Source: Ursus arctos
Taxonomy: Eukaryota > Chordata > Mammalia > Carnivora > Ursidae
Direction: 5' to 3'
Length of the DNA stretch: 64,000 bases
NCBI RefSeq assembly: GCF_023065955.2
Contig: NW_026623100.1
Span: 16,593,001 to 16,657,000, forward strand
The notes beneath the pieces were generated by a model. That model was not told the DNA's origin and ran no database searches. It saw only the letters and a program-made list of their open reading frames with translations. Position numbers and translations under genes: made by a program. Below, piece after piece: positions 36,723 to 49,310 of this stretch. Numbering within the stretch: the first letter of the stretch is position 1; each line of letters begins with the position of its first letter.

Positions 36723-37196
36723 AGGACAGAAAAGTGGAAAGAAGCTTAACTTTTTGGTTAACAAACTACCGTGGTTGAGAAAGCATTTCCTTAACTCTAG
36801 GGAACACAGGGGTGCCAGCAGTGTTGAAGTGGGAGACTGAGAGCTGAAGTTGGAGCAATGACAATGGCATGGTGGCCAGGGAGGTCCTGCAAGGAGAACA
36901 GCAACAAGAAACCCATAAACACTGAACAAACCCCATTTTTTTAAGGGGGAATGGATCAGATAAGAGCATAAACCACCTATGATCTCTAGAAGAGAGGACA
37001 CATGGAGGCTTGGAGAGGAATCAAAGACGATTTCACTTGCCATTTAAGGGTATAATTGCCACTAAACAGATGTGGCTTCAGTAAACAAAGCTTGCCTTGG
37101 CTTGAAAGTAGTACTCCCTGACTGTAATCCCATGATATAAATCAATAATATTTTGAGTAACAGTAGCATGAAGGATATATTGTATTTAGCAGTGTA

Positions 37197-37227
<31 letters not shown>

Positions 37228-37465
37228 GCTTTACAAAAAAAATTTTGCAAGACACCTACAGGGCCACCCCTGGACTTAATTAAGAAGCTGATGACGTTCA
37301 ACTTCTGTATCTGGCTTTATTCTGGTCCTTTAAACCTCTGGTGTGTGCCCACCTTCTTTTCACAAGGCACCTGGGGTCACCCTGTTCTCCCTGAAGGTTC
37401 CTCTAATAAAAATATTTTTTTACACTAAGGTCTAAAAACTGCCAAATGTCATCTCATCCAGTGTA
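36723..37465. other. Gene-free stretch with GA microsatellite
   Basis: Contains a (GA)n tract at 37206-37228. The 137-codon minus-strand frame at 36630-37043 partly overlaps the inverted-repeat arm and has no recognisable domain. Confidence 0.45.
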
Positions 37466-37469
37466 TTTA

Positions 37470-38815
37470 CTTTTTTAAACATACGCATTTTATTTTGAGA
37501 TGATTGTAGATTCACGTGTAGTTGTAAGAATAAAACAGAAATCCCATATACCCTCTGCCCAGTTTTTCCCGATGATAAACATCTTGAAAAACTGGAGCAC
37601 AATGTTATAATGAGGTCGTTGAAATTGATACTAAAGATTTAGAACATTTCCCTCCCCATAAATATCCCTCATGTTGCCCTTTAATGGCCCTGCCCTATCC
37701 ACTTCCCTCCCACTCCCTGCTACTTCCTTAACTCCTGGCAACCACAAATGTTTCCCCTTTCTATAATTTTGTCATTTCAGGAATGTTATATAAATGACAT
37801 CATACAGTATGTAAACTTTAGGAATGGGCTTTTCTTACTAAGCCTACTTCTCTGGAGATTCATTCAAGTTGTTGTTTATATTATAGTTCATTCCTTTTTA
37901 TTGCTAAGTAGTATTCCATGGCATGAATGTACCACAGTTTGTTTGTTTGTTTGTTTGTTTTAAACCATTTACACATTGAAGGACACTTGTGTTCTAGTTT
38001 TTGATTATCATGAATAAAGATGCTATGAACATTCATGTGCAGGTTTTTGTGTAAATGTAAATTTTCATTTCTCTGGGATAAATACTCAAGAGTTTAATTG
38101 CTTGGTTATATGGTAGTTGCATGTCATCGTTGTTGTTGTTTAGAAGAAACTGCCAAATTATTTTCCTGAGCGGCTTTCCTATTGTGCATTTTTACCAGAA
38201 ATGTGTGAGGGATCTAGTTTCTCCACATCCTCATCAGCATACGGTGTTGTCGTTATTTTTTGTTTCAGCCATTCCAATAGGTATATAATGATATCTCCTT
38301 GTGGTTTTAATTGGCACGTCCCTAATGGCTAACAAATTAGAACATCTTTTCATGTATTATGTGCTATATATCCTTTTCATTAAATGTCTTTTGATGTCTT
38401 TTTCCCATTTTCTCTTTGGATTGTTTGTTTTTTACTATTGCATTTTGAGAGCTAGTGATATTTTCTAGATACTAGTCCTTTGTCAGATATGTGTTTTGAA
38501 AATAATTTCTCCTAGACCATAGCTTGCTTATCTTTTTATCCACTTAATAGGGTCTTTCACAGAGCAAGAATTTTTAATTTTTTGCTAAGTCTCACTTCTC
38601 AATTTTTCCTTTCATGGATTGTGCTTTGGAGGGCCCTAGGCTGGTGCCATGGGTTTTTTTCCTGTTGTATTTGGCTACAGTACAGCAGTTATTGTCTAAA
38701 AGTTTTTCACCTTTCAGGTTCTTGGCTAGAGAAAGCAAGTTTTTTTGGGACTTTTATGTCTATGCTTGTTGGCATTTCCATGTTCCCATCTTCTTCCAAC
38801 ACCCAGTCTGGGTAT
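37470..38815 (-). mobile_element. Ancient L1 3' UTR and ORF2 C-terminus, minus
   Basis: Antisense landmarks: TTTTGAGATGATTGTAGATT, CACTTCCCTCCCACTCCCTG, TAAGTAGTATTCCATGGCAT, TGGTTATATGGTAGTTGCAT, TTTCTCCACATCCTCATCAG, TTGGATTGTTTGTTTTTTAC and GGATTGTGCTTTGGAG. Broken frames. Confidence 0.85.
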
Positions 38816-39700
38816 ATGAGGCAAAAAAAAAAAAAAATTCAGATAACTCACCACCATGTCATTCCTTGGGTCCTGAGGTCCCTAGCCTGTCTAATGTTTT
38901 CTCTCTACCATTTAGAGTACTTGTGTTTTGAAATATAATGTCCAGAGTTTTTAGTTGTACTTAGTAGGAAGAATAGGGAAAGGTATGGTCCTTCTGTTTC
39001 CCTCAAAGCAGAAGTACTTTCTATTAGAGAGTTAGGCACAGAATCTGATGAACGAAAGTGGGGCATCAAATTTTTATTTTGATTAATTTGTTTGATAGTA
39101 AGGCCAGTCCTACTAAACTATGAGAACACAGTCCCTTTAAAATCAAAGACAGAGTCACTGACATGGATATACATATAGAAGATTCACAGTTGGATTTCGC
39201 ACATTAAGTGAAGCCACAAATAAGTGGACAAATGCAGGTATTAACACAGGTCAAAAATGATTGCCTTTTAGGACAGGTTGAACCAAGTTAAATATGCACT
39301 AAAGGAAGTAGCTATAGGAGTGTCGTTCTTTCTTTGAATCAATCTGGGAAAAACGCCTAAAGGAAATGATGTTTCAGGAGTTGCTGTACAATATGGGAAA
39401 GGGGTTTGTCAATTGGATGGTGAATAAACCACAAGGTGTAATATTTTCCAGTGCGTTTTTTCACCTCCAGAAGTTTAATTGGTGTGTTTTTATATTTTTC
39501 CACTACTCTCTCCATTTTGTTAGTGTTTTTTCCCTACCTCCTTAAATGAACAGAGCTTATTTATAATAGCTGTCCTCTGTGGGAAATGGATTATGGAGCA
39601 GCTTTGAGGAGAGGTGAGGGAAGTGATTGAGATGCAAAAGATGAGAGAAATGAGGTAAAATCAGAGTCTTACAATTTTTGAGATAGAAGGAACTAAGAGA
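38816..39700. other. Gene-free stretch
   Basis: An A-run at 38823-38836, then sequence with no recognised gene or repeat. Confidence 0.4.
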
Positions 39701-39895
39701 GGGGTGCCTGGGTGGCTCAGTCAGTCAAGTGTCTGCCTTGGGCTCAGGTCATGGTCCTGGGGTTCTTGGATGGAGCCCTGAGTCAGGCTCCCTGTTCAGA
39801 GGGGAGCCTGCTTCTCCCTCTGCCCCTCTCCCCTGCTTGTGCACTCCCCCTCTCTCATATAAATAAATAAGATCTTTAAAAAAAAGAAGAAGAAG
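39701..39895 (+). mobile_element. Can-SINE, first unit of a SINE dimer
   Basis: Starts GGGGTGCCTGGGTGGCTCAG and ends in an AAAAAAAAGAAGAAG tail. The duplication TAGAAGGAACTAAGAGA (39684-39700) matches TAGAAGAAACTAAGAGA at 40098-40114, beyond the second SINE. Confidence 0.93.
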
Positions 39896-40097
39896 AGGTG
39901 CACCTGGGTGGCTCAGTCGTTAAGCGCCTGCCTTCGACTCAGGGCTGACCCCGGCATTCTGGGATCGAGCCCCACATCGGGCTCCTCCGCTGGAAGCCTG
40001 CTTCTTCCTCTCCCTCTCCCCCTGCTTGTGTTCCCTCTCTCACTGCCTGTCTCTCTCTCTGTCAAATAAATAAATAAAATCTTAAAAAAAAAAGAAT
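39896..40097 (+). mobile_element. Can-SINE, second unit of a SINE dimer
   Basis: A second complete plus-strand SINE in the tail of the first. It belongs to a younger-looking subtype (AGGCCTGCCTTCGACTC-like head region, TCTGTCAAATAAATAAATAA tail). It has no convincing TSD of its own. Confidence 0.93.
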
Positions 40098-41965
40098 TAG
40101 AAGAAACTAAGAGATTATCTAGTCCCATCTCCTCATTGCAAATGGTAAATGTTAGGGTGGTGAGACACGTACATAAAGAGGGTCACTGTGCTTATTGCAT
40201 TCATATATACATACATATATCTTTTGTAGAACCTTTTAAGAATATCATCTATACATAATACCCCTTACCCTAAATATTTTAATTTGTCTTTTCTAGGAAA
40301 AATGACATCGATATTCTCTTGCATAATTACCATGTGGTCATTAGATTCAGGAATTTAATATTGATACAACGTTATCTAATACTCAGTTCATATTTAAATT
40401 TTACCAGTTTCCCCAATAATGTCCTTTAGAGTCATTTTCCTTTCCCTCTGATCCAGTACCTGTCCAGGATCAGGTGTTGCATTTAGTTCTCATATCTTCC
40501 TAGTCTTTAAAATAGAGCACAGAATGTCCCTCAATTGGGTTTGTTTGTTTTATCATAATTACATTCAAGTTACATATTTTTGGCATGAGTGCTATATAAG
40601 TGATATTGTGTCTTTTTCAGTTTCAGTATGTCACATCAGGAAGTGCCTAGTGTCAAGTTGTGTTCTTGGTGTTGATAATTTTTATCACTTGGTCATGGTG
40701 ATGTCCACCAGGTTTTTCATCTGAAATGTTACCATTTCTAACTTGTAATTAATGTGTGATCATTTCTAGTATTCTTCATTTCCTTGAGTAGATCCAAATT
40801 TCCATCTGTTATCATTTTTTATCTCCCTGTGTAACTTCCTTTATTATCTTTTTGTAGGAAAGATCTGCTGTAAATAAACTGTCTCAGCTTTGTCTGAAAA
40901 TGTCTTTAATTCACTTTCATTCTTGAAATGTATTTTTGCTGGTTAAAGAATTCTAGTTTTCAGCTTTCTTCTTTCAGTAAAGAAGTAAAGAGGTAAAGAA
41001 GACCATTGTCTTCTGGTTGCATAGTTTTTGACAAGAAGTATGTCATCATTCTTCTCTTGGTTCCACTTTGTATCCCATGTTTTCCTCTGAATTTGTTTAC
41101 AACTTTTTCAGGCTAGATTTCAGTAATTTGATCAAATTGGCATGGTTTTCTGTAGACTTATTCTGTTTTTTGAAGTGATAGCTTAGATTATTGATTTTAG
41201 ATCTTTCTGCCTTCTAATATAATTAATTAAAGACAAAAATTTCCCTCTAAGTACCGCTTTATCTGTATTCCATAAATGCTGATGTGTCATGTTTCATTAT
41301 CATTCAGTCCAAGATACTTTCCAAGTTTCCTTGTGATTTCTTCTTTGATCCATGGGTTATTTAGAAGTGTGTTCTTTATTTTCAATTTCTGATTTCCTCA
41401 AATTTCTTTTTGTTGTTGGCTTCTAACTAATTTGATGTGGTCAGAAAATGTACTTTAAAAAATCTCAATCCTTTTAAATTTGTTGAAAATTGTTTTATGA
41501 TCTAGTATATGGTCTATCCTGGAGAATGTCCTATGGATACTTGAAAAGAATGCGTATTTTGTTGTTTGGAGTATAGTGTTCTGTAAATGTCAGTATGTCA
41601 AGTTGGTTGTGTTGTTCGAGTCCTCTATAATCTTGTTTACAATCTAGTTTTATCAATTACTGAGAAAGGAAAATTGAAGTTTCTAACTATAATCGTTGAA
41701 TTGTGTGTTTTTCTTTTTAATTCTATCAGTTTCTGCTTTATGTGTTTTAGGGCTCTGCTGTTAGGCGCATATATACTTTTATAATTTTAATTTTTCCTCA
41801 CTCAAGAAAACTATCCTCTCGAAATTTAACTCTTTTTATCCTCATGAAATTTCCCCCTTTTCTTCTAGTAGGATTTCTTGTTTGAATGTTTATTGGTCTG
41901 ATGTTAGTATGGCCACCCCAGCTTTCTTATGGTTACTGCATGCATAATATACCTCTTTGTCATCT

Positions 41966-42690
41966 GTATTAGTCAGGGTTCTCTACAGAAACGGAACCAA
42001 CAGCATACACACACACGCACACACACACACACACACATACACACACACGTGCATGCACGCACACAGACACACAGAGACAGAGAGACATTTATTTTTAAGG
42101 AATTGGCTCACATGGTAAGTCTAAAATCTGCAGAGTATGCTGGCAGGGTGAGGACCCAGGGGAATTGCAGTTTGATCCAAAGGCCATCAGCTGGGGTGCC
42201 TGGATGGCTCAGTCAGTTAAGTGCCTGCCTTCAGCTCAGGTCATGATCTTGGGGTCCTGGGACCGAGCCCCACATCGGTCTCCCTGCTCAGCAGGCGTCT
42301 GCTTCTCTCTCTCCCTCTGCCTCTCTTCCCCATCACTTGTGTTCTCTCTCTCTCTCAAAAACAAAAACAAAAACCAACCAACCAACCAAACAAACAAACA
42401 AAAAAACCCACAAAAAAACCAAACAAACAAACAAACAAAAAAATAAAGGCCATCTACTGGCAGAATTTCTTGTTGCTCAGGGGAGGTCAGCTTCTGCTCT
42501 ATGAAGACCTTCAACTAATTTGGATAAGGCCCACCCATATTATGAAGGGTAATCTGCTTTACTCAAAGTCCATCCACTTAAATGTTAATTTCATCTGAAA
42601 AACACTTTCACAGAAACGTGCATAATAATGTTTGACTAAATGTCTGGGCACTATGGCCCAGTTAAGTTGACACATGAAATTAATAATCAC
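41966..42690 (-). mobile_element. Ancient LTR-like repeat with CA tract, split by SINE
   Basis: Plus strand starts TGTATTAGTCAGGGTTCTCT and ends AAGTTGACACATGAAATTAA followed by a TAATCACACCA end. On the minus strand it ends with an AATAAA signal shortly before a CTAATACA terminus, as an LTR would. Family not assigned. A (CA)n expansion occupies 42007-42070. Confidence 0.65.
42195..42444 (+). mobile_element. Can-SINE, plus, long AAAC/AACC tail
   Basis: Duplication AAAGGCCATCAGCTGG (42179-42194) / AAAGGCCATCTACTGG (42445-42460). The tail has expanded into AACC, AAAC and AAAAC units. Confidence 0.95.
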
Positions 42691-43478
42691 ACCATCCTTT
42701 TACTTTCAATCCATTTGCATCTTTGAATCTAAACTTTTTCTCTTGTAGACAGCATATCATTGGATCTTGTTTTTCCATCCAGTCTGACACTCTCTGCTGT
42801 TTGATTTAGTCTATTCACATTTCACATAATATTTAACATGGTTGGATTTACATACACCATGTTCCTATCTGTCTTCAGCATGTCTCGTGGCTTTTTTTTT
42901 CTGTGTTCCTCCTTTGTTGTATTTTTTTGTGTCAAACAAACATTTTAGTATGCAATCATTATTTCTATTTTGATTTTTTAATCACTATTTTTATTTTATT
43001 ATTTTTATTTATTTATTTATTTATTTTTTTAATAATGATTTTTTATTATATTATGTTAGTCACCATACAGTACATCCCCGGTTTTCGATGTAAGGCTCGA
43101 TGATTCATTAGTTGTGTATAACACCCAGTGCACCATGCAATATGTGCCCTCCTTACTACCCATCACCGGTCTATCCCATTCCCCCACCCCCCTCCCCTCT
43201 GAGGCCCTCAGTTTGTTTCTCATAGTCCATAGTCTCTCATGTTTCATTCCCCCTTCTGATTACCCCCCCCTTTCTTTATCCCTTTCTTCCCCTACTGATC
43301 ATTCTAGTTCTTATGTTCCATAGATGAGAGAAATCATATGATAGTTGTCTTTCTCTGCTTGACTTATTTCACTAAGCATTATCTCCTCCAGTGCCGTCCA
43401 TGTTGTAGCAAATGTTGAGAACTCGTTCTTTCTGATTGCTGAGTAATATTCCATTGTATATATGGACCACAACTTCTT

Positions 43479-43683
43479 TTTTTTTTTTTTTTTAAAGATT
43501 TTATTTGTTTATTTGACAGAGATAGAGACAGCCAGCGAGAGAGGGAACACAAGCAGGGGGAGTGGGAGAGGAAGAAGCAGGCTCATAGCGGAGGAGCCTG
43601 ATGTGGGGCTCGATTCCATAACGCCGGGATCACGCCCTGAGCCGAAGGCAGACGCCTAACCGCTGTGCCACCCAGGCGCCCCA
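43479..43683 (-). mobile_element. Can-SINE, young arctoid subfamily, inside L1
   Basis: Duplication GGACCACAACTTCTT at 43464-43478 and 43684-43698. Nearly identical to the copies at 29.7, 56.5, 59.5 and 61.4 kb, with CCATAACGCCGGGATCACGC. Confidence 0.96.
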
Positions 43684-44393
43684 GGACCACAACTTCTTAA
43701 TCCAGTCATCTGTTGCAGGGCATCTCGGCTCCTTCCACGATTTAGCTATTGTGGACATTGCTGCTATGAACATTGGGGTGCATATGGCCCTTCTCTTCAC
43801 TACGTCTGTATCTTTGGGGTAAACACCCAGCAGTGCAATGGCTGGATCATAGGGTAGCTCAATTTTTAACTTTTTAAGGGACCTCCACACTATTTTCCAG
43901 AGTGGCTGTACCAACTTGCATTCCCACCAACAATGTAGGAGGGATCCCCTTTCTCCACATCCTCTCCAACAATTGTTGTTTCTTGCCTTGTCGATTTTTG
44001 CCATTCTAACTGGCGTAAGGTGGTATCTCAGTGTGGTTTTGATTTGAATTTCCTTGATGGCTAATGATTTTGAACATTTTTTCATGTGTCTGTTAGCCAT
44101 TTGTATGTCTTCATTGGAAAAGTGTCTGTTCATATCTTCTGCCCATTTTTTGATTTGTTTATTTGTTTCTCGTGTATTGAGTTTGAGAAGTTCTTTGTAG
44201 ATCTTGGATACCAGTCCTTTATCTGTAGTGTCATTTGCAAATATCTTCTCCCATTCCGTGGGCTGCCTCTTAGTTTTTCTGACTGTTTCCTTGGCTGTGC
44301 AGAAACTTTTAATCTTGATGAAGTCCCATAAATTCATTTTATCTTTTGTTTCTCTTGCCTTTGGGGATGTATCATGAAAAAGGTTGCTTTGGG
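43684..44393 (-). pseudogene. L1 ORF2p C-terminal fragment
   Basis: An uninterrupted reading frame of well over 200 codons on the minus strand covers the end of L1 ORF2p, downstream of the reverse transcriptase core. Motifs seen: [48 protein letters not shown] and [14 protein letters not shown]. It lacks endonuclease and reverse transcriptase domains because of 5' truncation, and its C-terminus is replaced by antisense SINE sequence, so it cannot encode a working protein. The open frame says the copy is young relative to the L1M around it. The frame runs on to 44463, but that part is flanking DNA. Confidence 0.92.
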
Positions 44394-44572
44394 TAATCAC
44401 TATTTTTAAAGCTTTTTGTTTGTTTGTTTTTCTAGGGAGTATAATGTACATCTTAATTACCACAAGCTACTGCAGGTTAATCCCAACTTAACTCCAGGAA
44501 AATGTAGCAACATTACTCTAATATAACTCTATTTCCACCTCCTTCCTTTGTGATATTATTGTCATATAATTT

Positions 44573-44784
44573 TTTCCTAAGATTTATTTATTTACTTTAG
44601 AGGAAGAGACAGAGAGAGACAGAATGCAAGTGGGGGGAGGGGCAGAGAGGAGAGAAAGAATCTCAAGCAGACTCCTGGCTGAGCATGGAGTCCAACATAG
44701 GGCTTAATCTCATGACTCTGCGATCATGACCTGAGCCAAAATCAAGAGTCAGACACTTAACTGACTGAGCCACCCAGGCACCCT
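44573..44784 (-). mobile_element. Can-SINE, older subfamily, minus
   Basis: Imperfect duplication GTCATATAATTT / GTCTTACAATTT. Body of the ATCAAGAGTCAGACACTTAA type. Confidence 0.92.
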
Positions 44785-47690
44785 GTCTTACAATTTAATA
44801 TATGTGTTATAAACCCAACAATATAGTGTTATAATTATTATTTTATACAATCCCATGTTTTTAAAGGAAGTTAAGAGAAAAAAGAGAAAATATATTTACT
44901 TATAAACTGTATATTTTTATAAATACATATTTCTTTTATATATCTGTTTATCTGTTCTATTTACCCACACATTTATTATTTCGTGCTTTTCATTTCTCTC
45001 TGTGGATTATATTTACCATCTGGTATTACTTTCTTTCAGCCCAAAGGACTTCTTTTAGTATTTCCTGTATGACAGGTTGACTAGTAACACATTCTCTGAA
45101 TTTTTGACCATCAGAAATGTTCTTATTTTTAGTTTCGATGGTTATGGAATTCTTGATTAAAAGGTTTTTCTTATAGCACTTTGAATATGTCATTCTTCTG
45201 CCTTTTGGACTCCATTATTTCTGATGAGAACTTAGCTATTAATCATATTTTTGTTCCCTTGTACATGATGAGTCATTTTTCTCTTACTGATTTTGAGATC
45301 TTCTTCTTTTTTTTGGTTTTCAACTTTTTGACTATGATGTGTTTGGGGGTGGAGCTCATAAGTTTATCATTCTTGGAGTTTGTTGAACTTCTTGGGTTTA
45401 AAGATTAATGTTTGTCATGGAACTTGGAGAATTTTTAGGTTTTGTCTTTTCAAATGTTTTTTTCTAACTCTTTCTCTCTCTTCACTTTCTAGTGCTCCTA
45501 TTATAGGTACGTGGGTATGTTTGATGCTGTCTCACAAGTCTTTGAGGCTTTGTTCATTTTTTTCTTCATTCTTTTTTCTATTTTTCAGATTGGAAAATTT
45601 CTACTAATATATCTTCAAATTCACTGATTTGCTCTTCTGCCAATCTGCTTTTGAGCCCACTTAGGGAATTTTTCATTTTTCATTTTATTTATTGTACTTT
45701 TCAACTCTAGAATTTCCATTTGGTTCTTTTTAATAGTTTCTATTTCTGTGCTGACATTCCTTACTTATTAGACATTTTCATATTTTATTTTTATTCTTTG
45801 AACAAAGTTTTCTTTAATTATTTAAATATATTTATAATAGCTGCTTTGAAGTGTTTGTCTGCTCAATCTAAAATCTGGGCTTATGGAGTTAGTTTCTATT
45901 GACTGATTTTTTTTTCCTGAATGTGAATCACACTTCACTGTTTCTCTGCATTTCTCATAATTTTTGGTTGACACCAGGCATTTTCAATAATACATTGTAG
46001 CAAGTCCGCATTCGGATATTTCTCCCTTGATTAAAAAAAAAATTGTCTGGACTTTAGTGGTGGAATCTTTCTCCCTCATGAGTTGCAGACCATGGCTGAT
46101 GTCTCTGCCCAGATGATTTTTTTTTTTTGGCCTGACTTACTAGGAGTCATCTCTGTGTCAGAATAGCCTAGTGGTCAGCCAGTGATTTGAGCAGAGATTT
46201 TGCTCAAACACCTTGAATCCATAAGGCTTTAACTCGATCTGCTAACTTACCTATATGTAGACCAAAGAGTGCATTCAAAATTTAGCTAGTTCTCAAATAT
46301 GCCTAGGCTTTTGCTTTCCACTGGGCTCTTTCTCTTTGGGACACCCTGTTCATGTGTGTAGTTTCCCAGTCAGCCAGGAATAGGTGGAGGGCTAATCTAG
46401 CCTTCCATGGCTCTGTCATTTTCAGGATCTCTTTGTTAAATTTCTGTCTAGTCAGGCCGCTTGCCCTAGCTGTGATCATAAACTCAGGCTAGCAGGGTTG
46501 TGAGTTTTACTGGTTTATTTCATACAAAAAAAAATTTTTTTTTAACGGATAATGCTGCCATAGCTATTTGGTTCCTGCTCCACGTCTGGTTTGCCTCTTC
46601 TTGCAGCAAAGCTGTTGGTTTTCACACCAGCCTCACTTTTTTACAACTACCATTTTCAGTAACTAATCTGGGGATGGGAGGGTGAGTGTGAACCCAGACA
46701 AGAAGGCCATAGACTCCTGTTGTTCTTATCTGAGGTTTTAATTTCTAAAAAAATTAATAATTGCTTCTCAATTTGGTGTTTGCCTTTGGTCATTTTCCCA
46801 AGGTTCTGAAATGGTTATTTTTGACAATTTTGTCCAGTTTATACTTATTTTTTAAAGAGAGGATTCACATACTTCTTCATTCTGTCATAGCCAAAAGTCC
46901 TGTCTGCATGCTTAGTAATTTTTTGGATGCCAGACATTGTGACTCTTATATTGTTTTGCTGGATTTTGTTCTATATCTTTAACTACAGTTGGATTTTATT
47001 CTAGTGCACAGTTAAATTACTTGGGATCATTTGGTTTATTTCAAGGCTTACTTTTAAGCTTTGCTAGAGGAGGTCTGGAGCAATCTTTAATCTAGGGCTG
47101 AATTAGGGCTACTACAAAGGACTCTTTATTTTTTTTTTTAAGACTCTACCCAACATCGCATGTATTAGGAGTTCTTTCTACTCTGGTTAGTAGGAACATG
47201 AACTATTCACAGGTCTATGAACTGCTCTGCCTACTCCTTTCAGGTGATTCTTTCTCTGACCTAGAGTAGATTCCTCTTACAAATCAGTGCCTAGTCAGAG
47301 ACCTGATGGGATCTCTCTGCAGACCTTTGGAGCACTGTCTCTCATCCCCACCCCACCCCCACCCCCCACCACACACAGCTGCTCACTCTTATCCAGCACT
47401 CTGCTTCACAAATTCTAGCCACCTTAGCCTCCCCTAGCTAGGTCTCTATCTCTGCAACTCATAGGGATTTGTTTAGTTTACCCCTTTCAGTGATGTGGAC
47501 TGAAAATTTCCTCCAAGAAGTAAGTTCATGCAATTGTAGGGCTCACCTTGTTTCCTTTCTCTCAAGGATCATAGTCCTGTACTACCTGTCTGAAAAATAG
47601 CTAGATAGATATAGATACAGATTTTTTGTTGTTGTCCATTTTCCTAATTACTTAGAGAAGGAAGATAGATGTCATCTGTTAGTCCATCCT

Positions 47691-48816
47691 GACTGAAAGT
47701 GAAAGCTGAAGAATTTTAATCAGGGGACAGAAGTTATTTTGTTCGTCATTTAAGATTACTGTGGTTGCTTTGCAGACAATGAATTATATGGGATAAGACT
47801 GGAAAAAGACAGATCAACTAGGAGGTTTAGCAGTCATCTAGGGCAGAGATGATGGTTGCCTTGTTATTGAAATTACCACAATAAATTCAATAAGTTTCAA
47901 TGAGTTGTGGTTTTTGAAATTTAGAAGAATAGATTTGAGATGTATTTTGAACATAAAATGGATAAGATCTGCTGATTTTTTAGACGTAGGAAAATGAGGA
48001 TACAAGGATGATTCCTGACTAGCACACCCAGCCAACTTTCATTTCCTTTATCCTTTTTAAACCCATAATTTGGCCTCTCATCCTGCCCGTACCATTCTGC
48101 CCTTTGAGCTCAATCTCCTTCCCTGTTTCTTGCTTCCTTCTCTGAAAACATAAAATGTATAATAGTTAAGCCAGCAACAACGGAAAGGATAACTTACTGA
48201 TTATGTACCTGGAGGGTGTTAAGCCCCAGTAAAGACAACTTACTTAGTGGCCTACAACAAGGAGTTCCCAAGAATAGAGGAGGACCTGACAGAACCAAGT
48301 CAGGCAGGCTGTGTAGGATCTACTGTTATAATCCAATTAGTAAGATTTTGGGCAAACAAGGAAGATTCAAAATAGGTCTCATAAGACAGAGTTCTCTGGT
48401 TGGTTGAGGCTCTGGTTTGGTGAAGCTTGGAGCCACATGGTTGGCCTCATCTCAGGGCTGACAGTCCCAGCAAGTATAACTTTCCTAGATGTGAAGGGTT
48501 GTCCTGTTTAATCTCTGGAGCTCATGGCATTTGTGTTGAAAAGAAGAGTCACTTCCTTTGGGAGGACTGACCTTTAGCTGGAGGCTTTGTCGTGTGAGAT
48601 CCCAGAGCACAGGGCCCGAAAGGCCAAGGAGATATAAACCACCTTGTGTCAATGCTATGAATAAAGTAATCCAGTCACCCCTGAGACTGGGCAAGAGGCT
48701 GGGTCTGGGAGTCTCTGGATCTTTTGCAGTTCCCTTTAGTGCCACACAGTTTAACAGTGCATTACTCTAGAGCTGCTTTGTGATGTCTGAGTTTTTACAT
48801 CCTTAACCAGACTACT
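47691..48816. other. Gene-free stretch, possible LTR-like part
   Basis: 47691-48010 may be a piece of the unassigned ancient repeat of 25.8-29.3 kb. In 48130-48770 a GATATAAACC box and AATAAA lie within 30 bp of each other (about 48631-48664), too close for a normal LTR. No gene. Confidence 0.35.
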
Positions 48817-49310
48817 CTGTTTGTTTCCCAGGGCTGTCGTTACAGAGTACCACAAACTTGTTGGCTTAAAATAATAAATTTGTTGTCTTGGAGTTCTGGG
48901 GGCTAAATGTTCAAAAACAAGGTGCTGACAGGGCCATGCTCCAAGACTACTCAGAGACTGCCATAATTACTTTATTGGACCAATTATGAATGTAAGGCCA
49001 CATTTTTTAATGAAATATATGGGGGAGAATCTTTCTTTGCCTCTTCTAGCTTCTGGTGTTTGCTGGCAATCCTTGGAGTTCCTTGGCTCACAGATACATC
49101 ACTCCAAACTCTGCCTCTGTCACCACATGGCCATCTTTTCCCTATGTCTCTGTCTCTATGTCTCTTCTCTTCTTATCGGGACACAGTATGATCTCCATCT
49201 TAACTAATTGCATTTGCAACTACCAGATTTCCAACTAAAGTCACATTCTGAAGTACAGGGAATTAGGACTTCAACGTATTTCTTTCAGGAACACAATTCA
49301 ACCCATAACA
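48817..49310 (-). mobile_element. MLT1-type MaLR LTR, minus
   Basis: Plus strand begins TTGTTTCCCAGGGCTGTCGT, TACCACAAACTTGTTGGCTT and ends with GGAACACAATTCAACCCATA ACA; the reverse complement starts TGTTATGGGTTGAATTGTGT, as MLT1-type LTRs do. Near full length, a solo LTR. Confidence 0.85.

Larger units (their letters stand above)
42994..44393 (-). mobile_element. Young L1, 5'-truncated, minus
   Basis: Perfect 15-bp duplication TAATCACTATTTTTA at 42979-42993 and 44394-44408. From left: A-rich tail, 3' UTR with a C-rich tract (43178-43200, 43264-43272), then the ORF2 C-terminus. It is broken only by the SINE at 43479-43683. Confidence 0.95.
40245..47690 (-). mobile_element. Nested ancient L1M block, minus
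   Basis: Pieces at 40245-41960, 42690-42978, 44409-44560 and 44800-47690 are antisense L1M sequence. Two of them (about 40780-40990 and 45010-45200) cover the same L1 region, so at least two L1M copies are present. Landmarks include GTCTATCCTGGAGAATGTCC near 41514, TTTCTGATGAGAACTTAGCT near 45218 and a TACTTTTCAACTCTAGAATT block near 45695. It is split by an old LTR-like repeat, a young L1 and SINEs; no frame survives. Confidence 0.7.

Noticed and set aside
36630..37043. A 137-codon minus-strand open frame beside the inverted repeat
   Set aside because: Part of it lies in the inverted-repeat arm, composition looks random, and nothing supports translation.
42007..42070. CA-rich repeats as a possible CRISPR-like or satellite array
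   Set aside because: Simple dinucleotide expansion inside an old LTR-like repeat; there are no spacers of regular length.
43630..44463. A 277-codon open frame on the minus strand, the longest in the window
   Set aside because: It is the C-terminal end of L1 ORF2p running into antisense SINE sequence at one side and flanking DNA at the other; not a host gene.
48130..48770. Possible solo LTR of a class I endogenous retrovirus
   Set aside because: A TATA-like box and AATAAA are less than 30 bp apart and no TG...CA ends or TSD could be placed.
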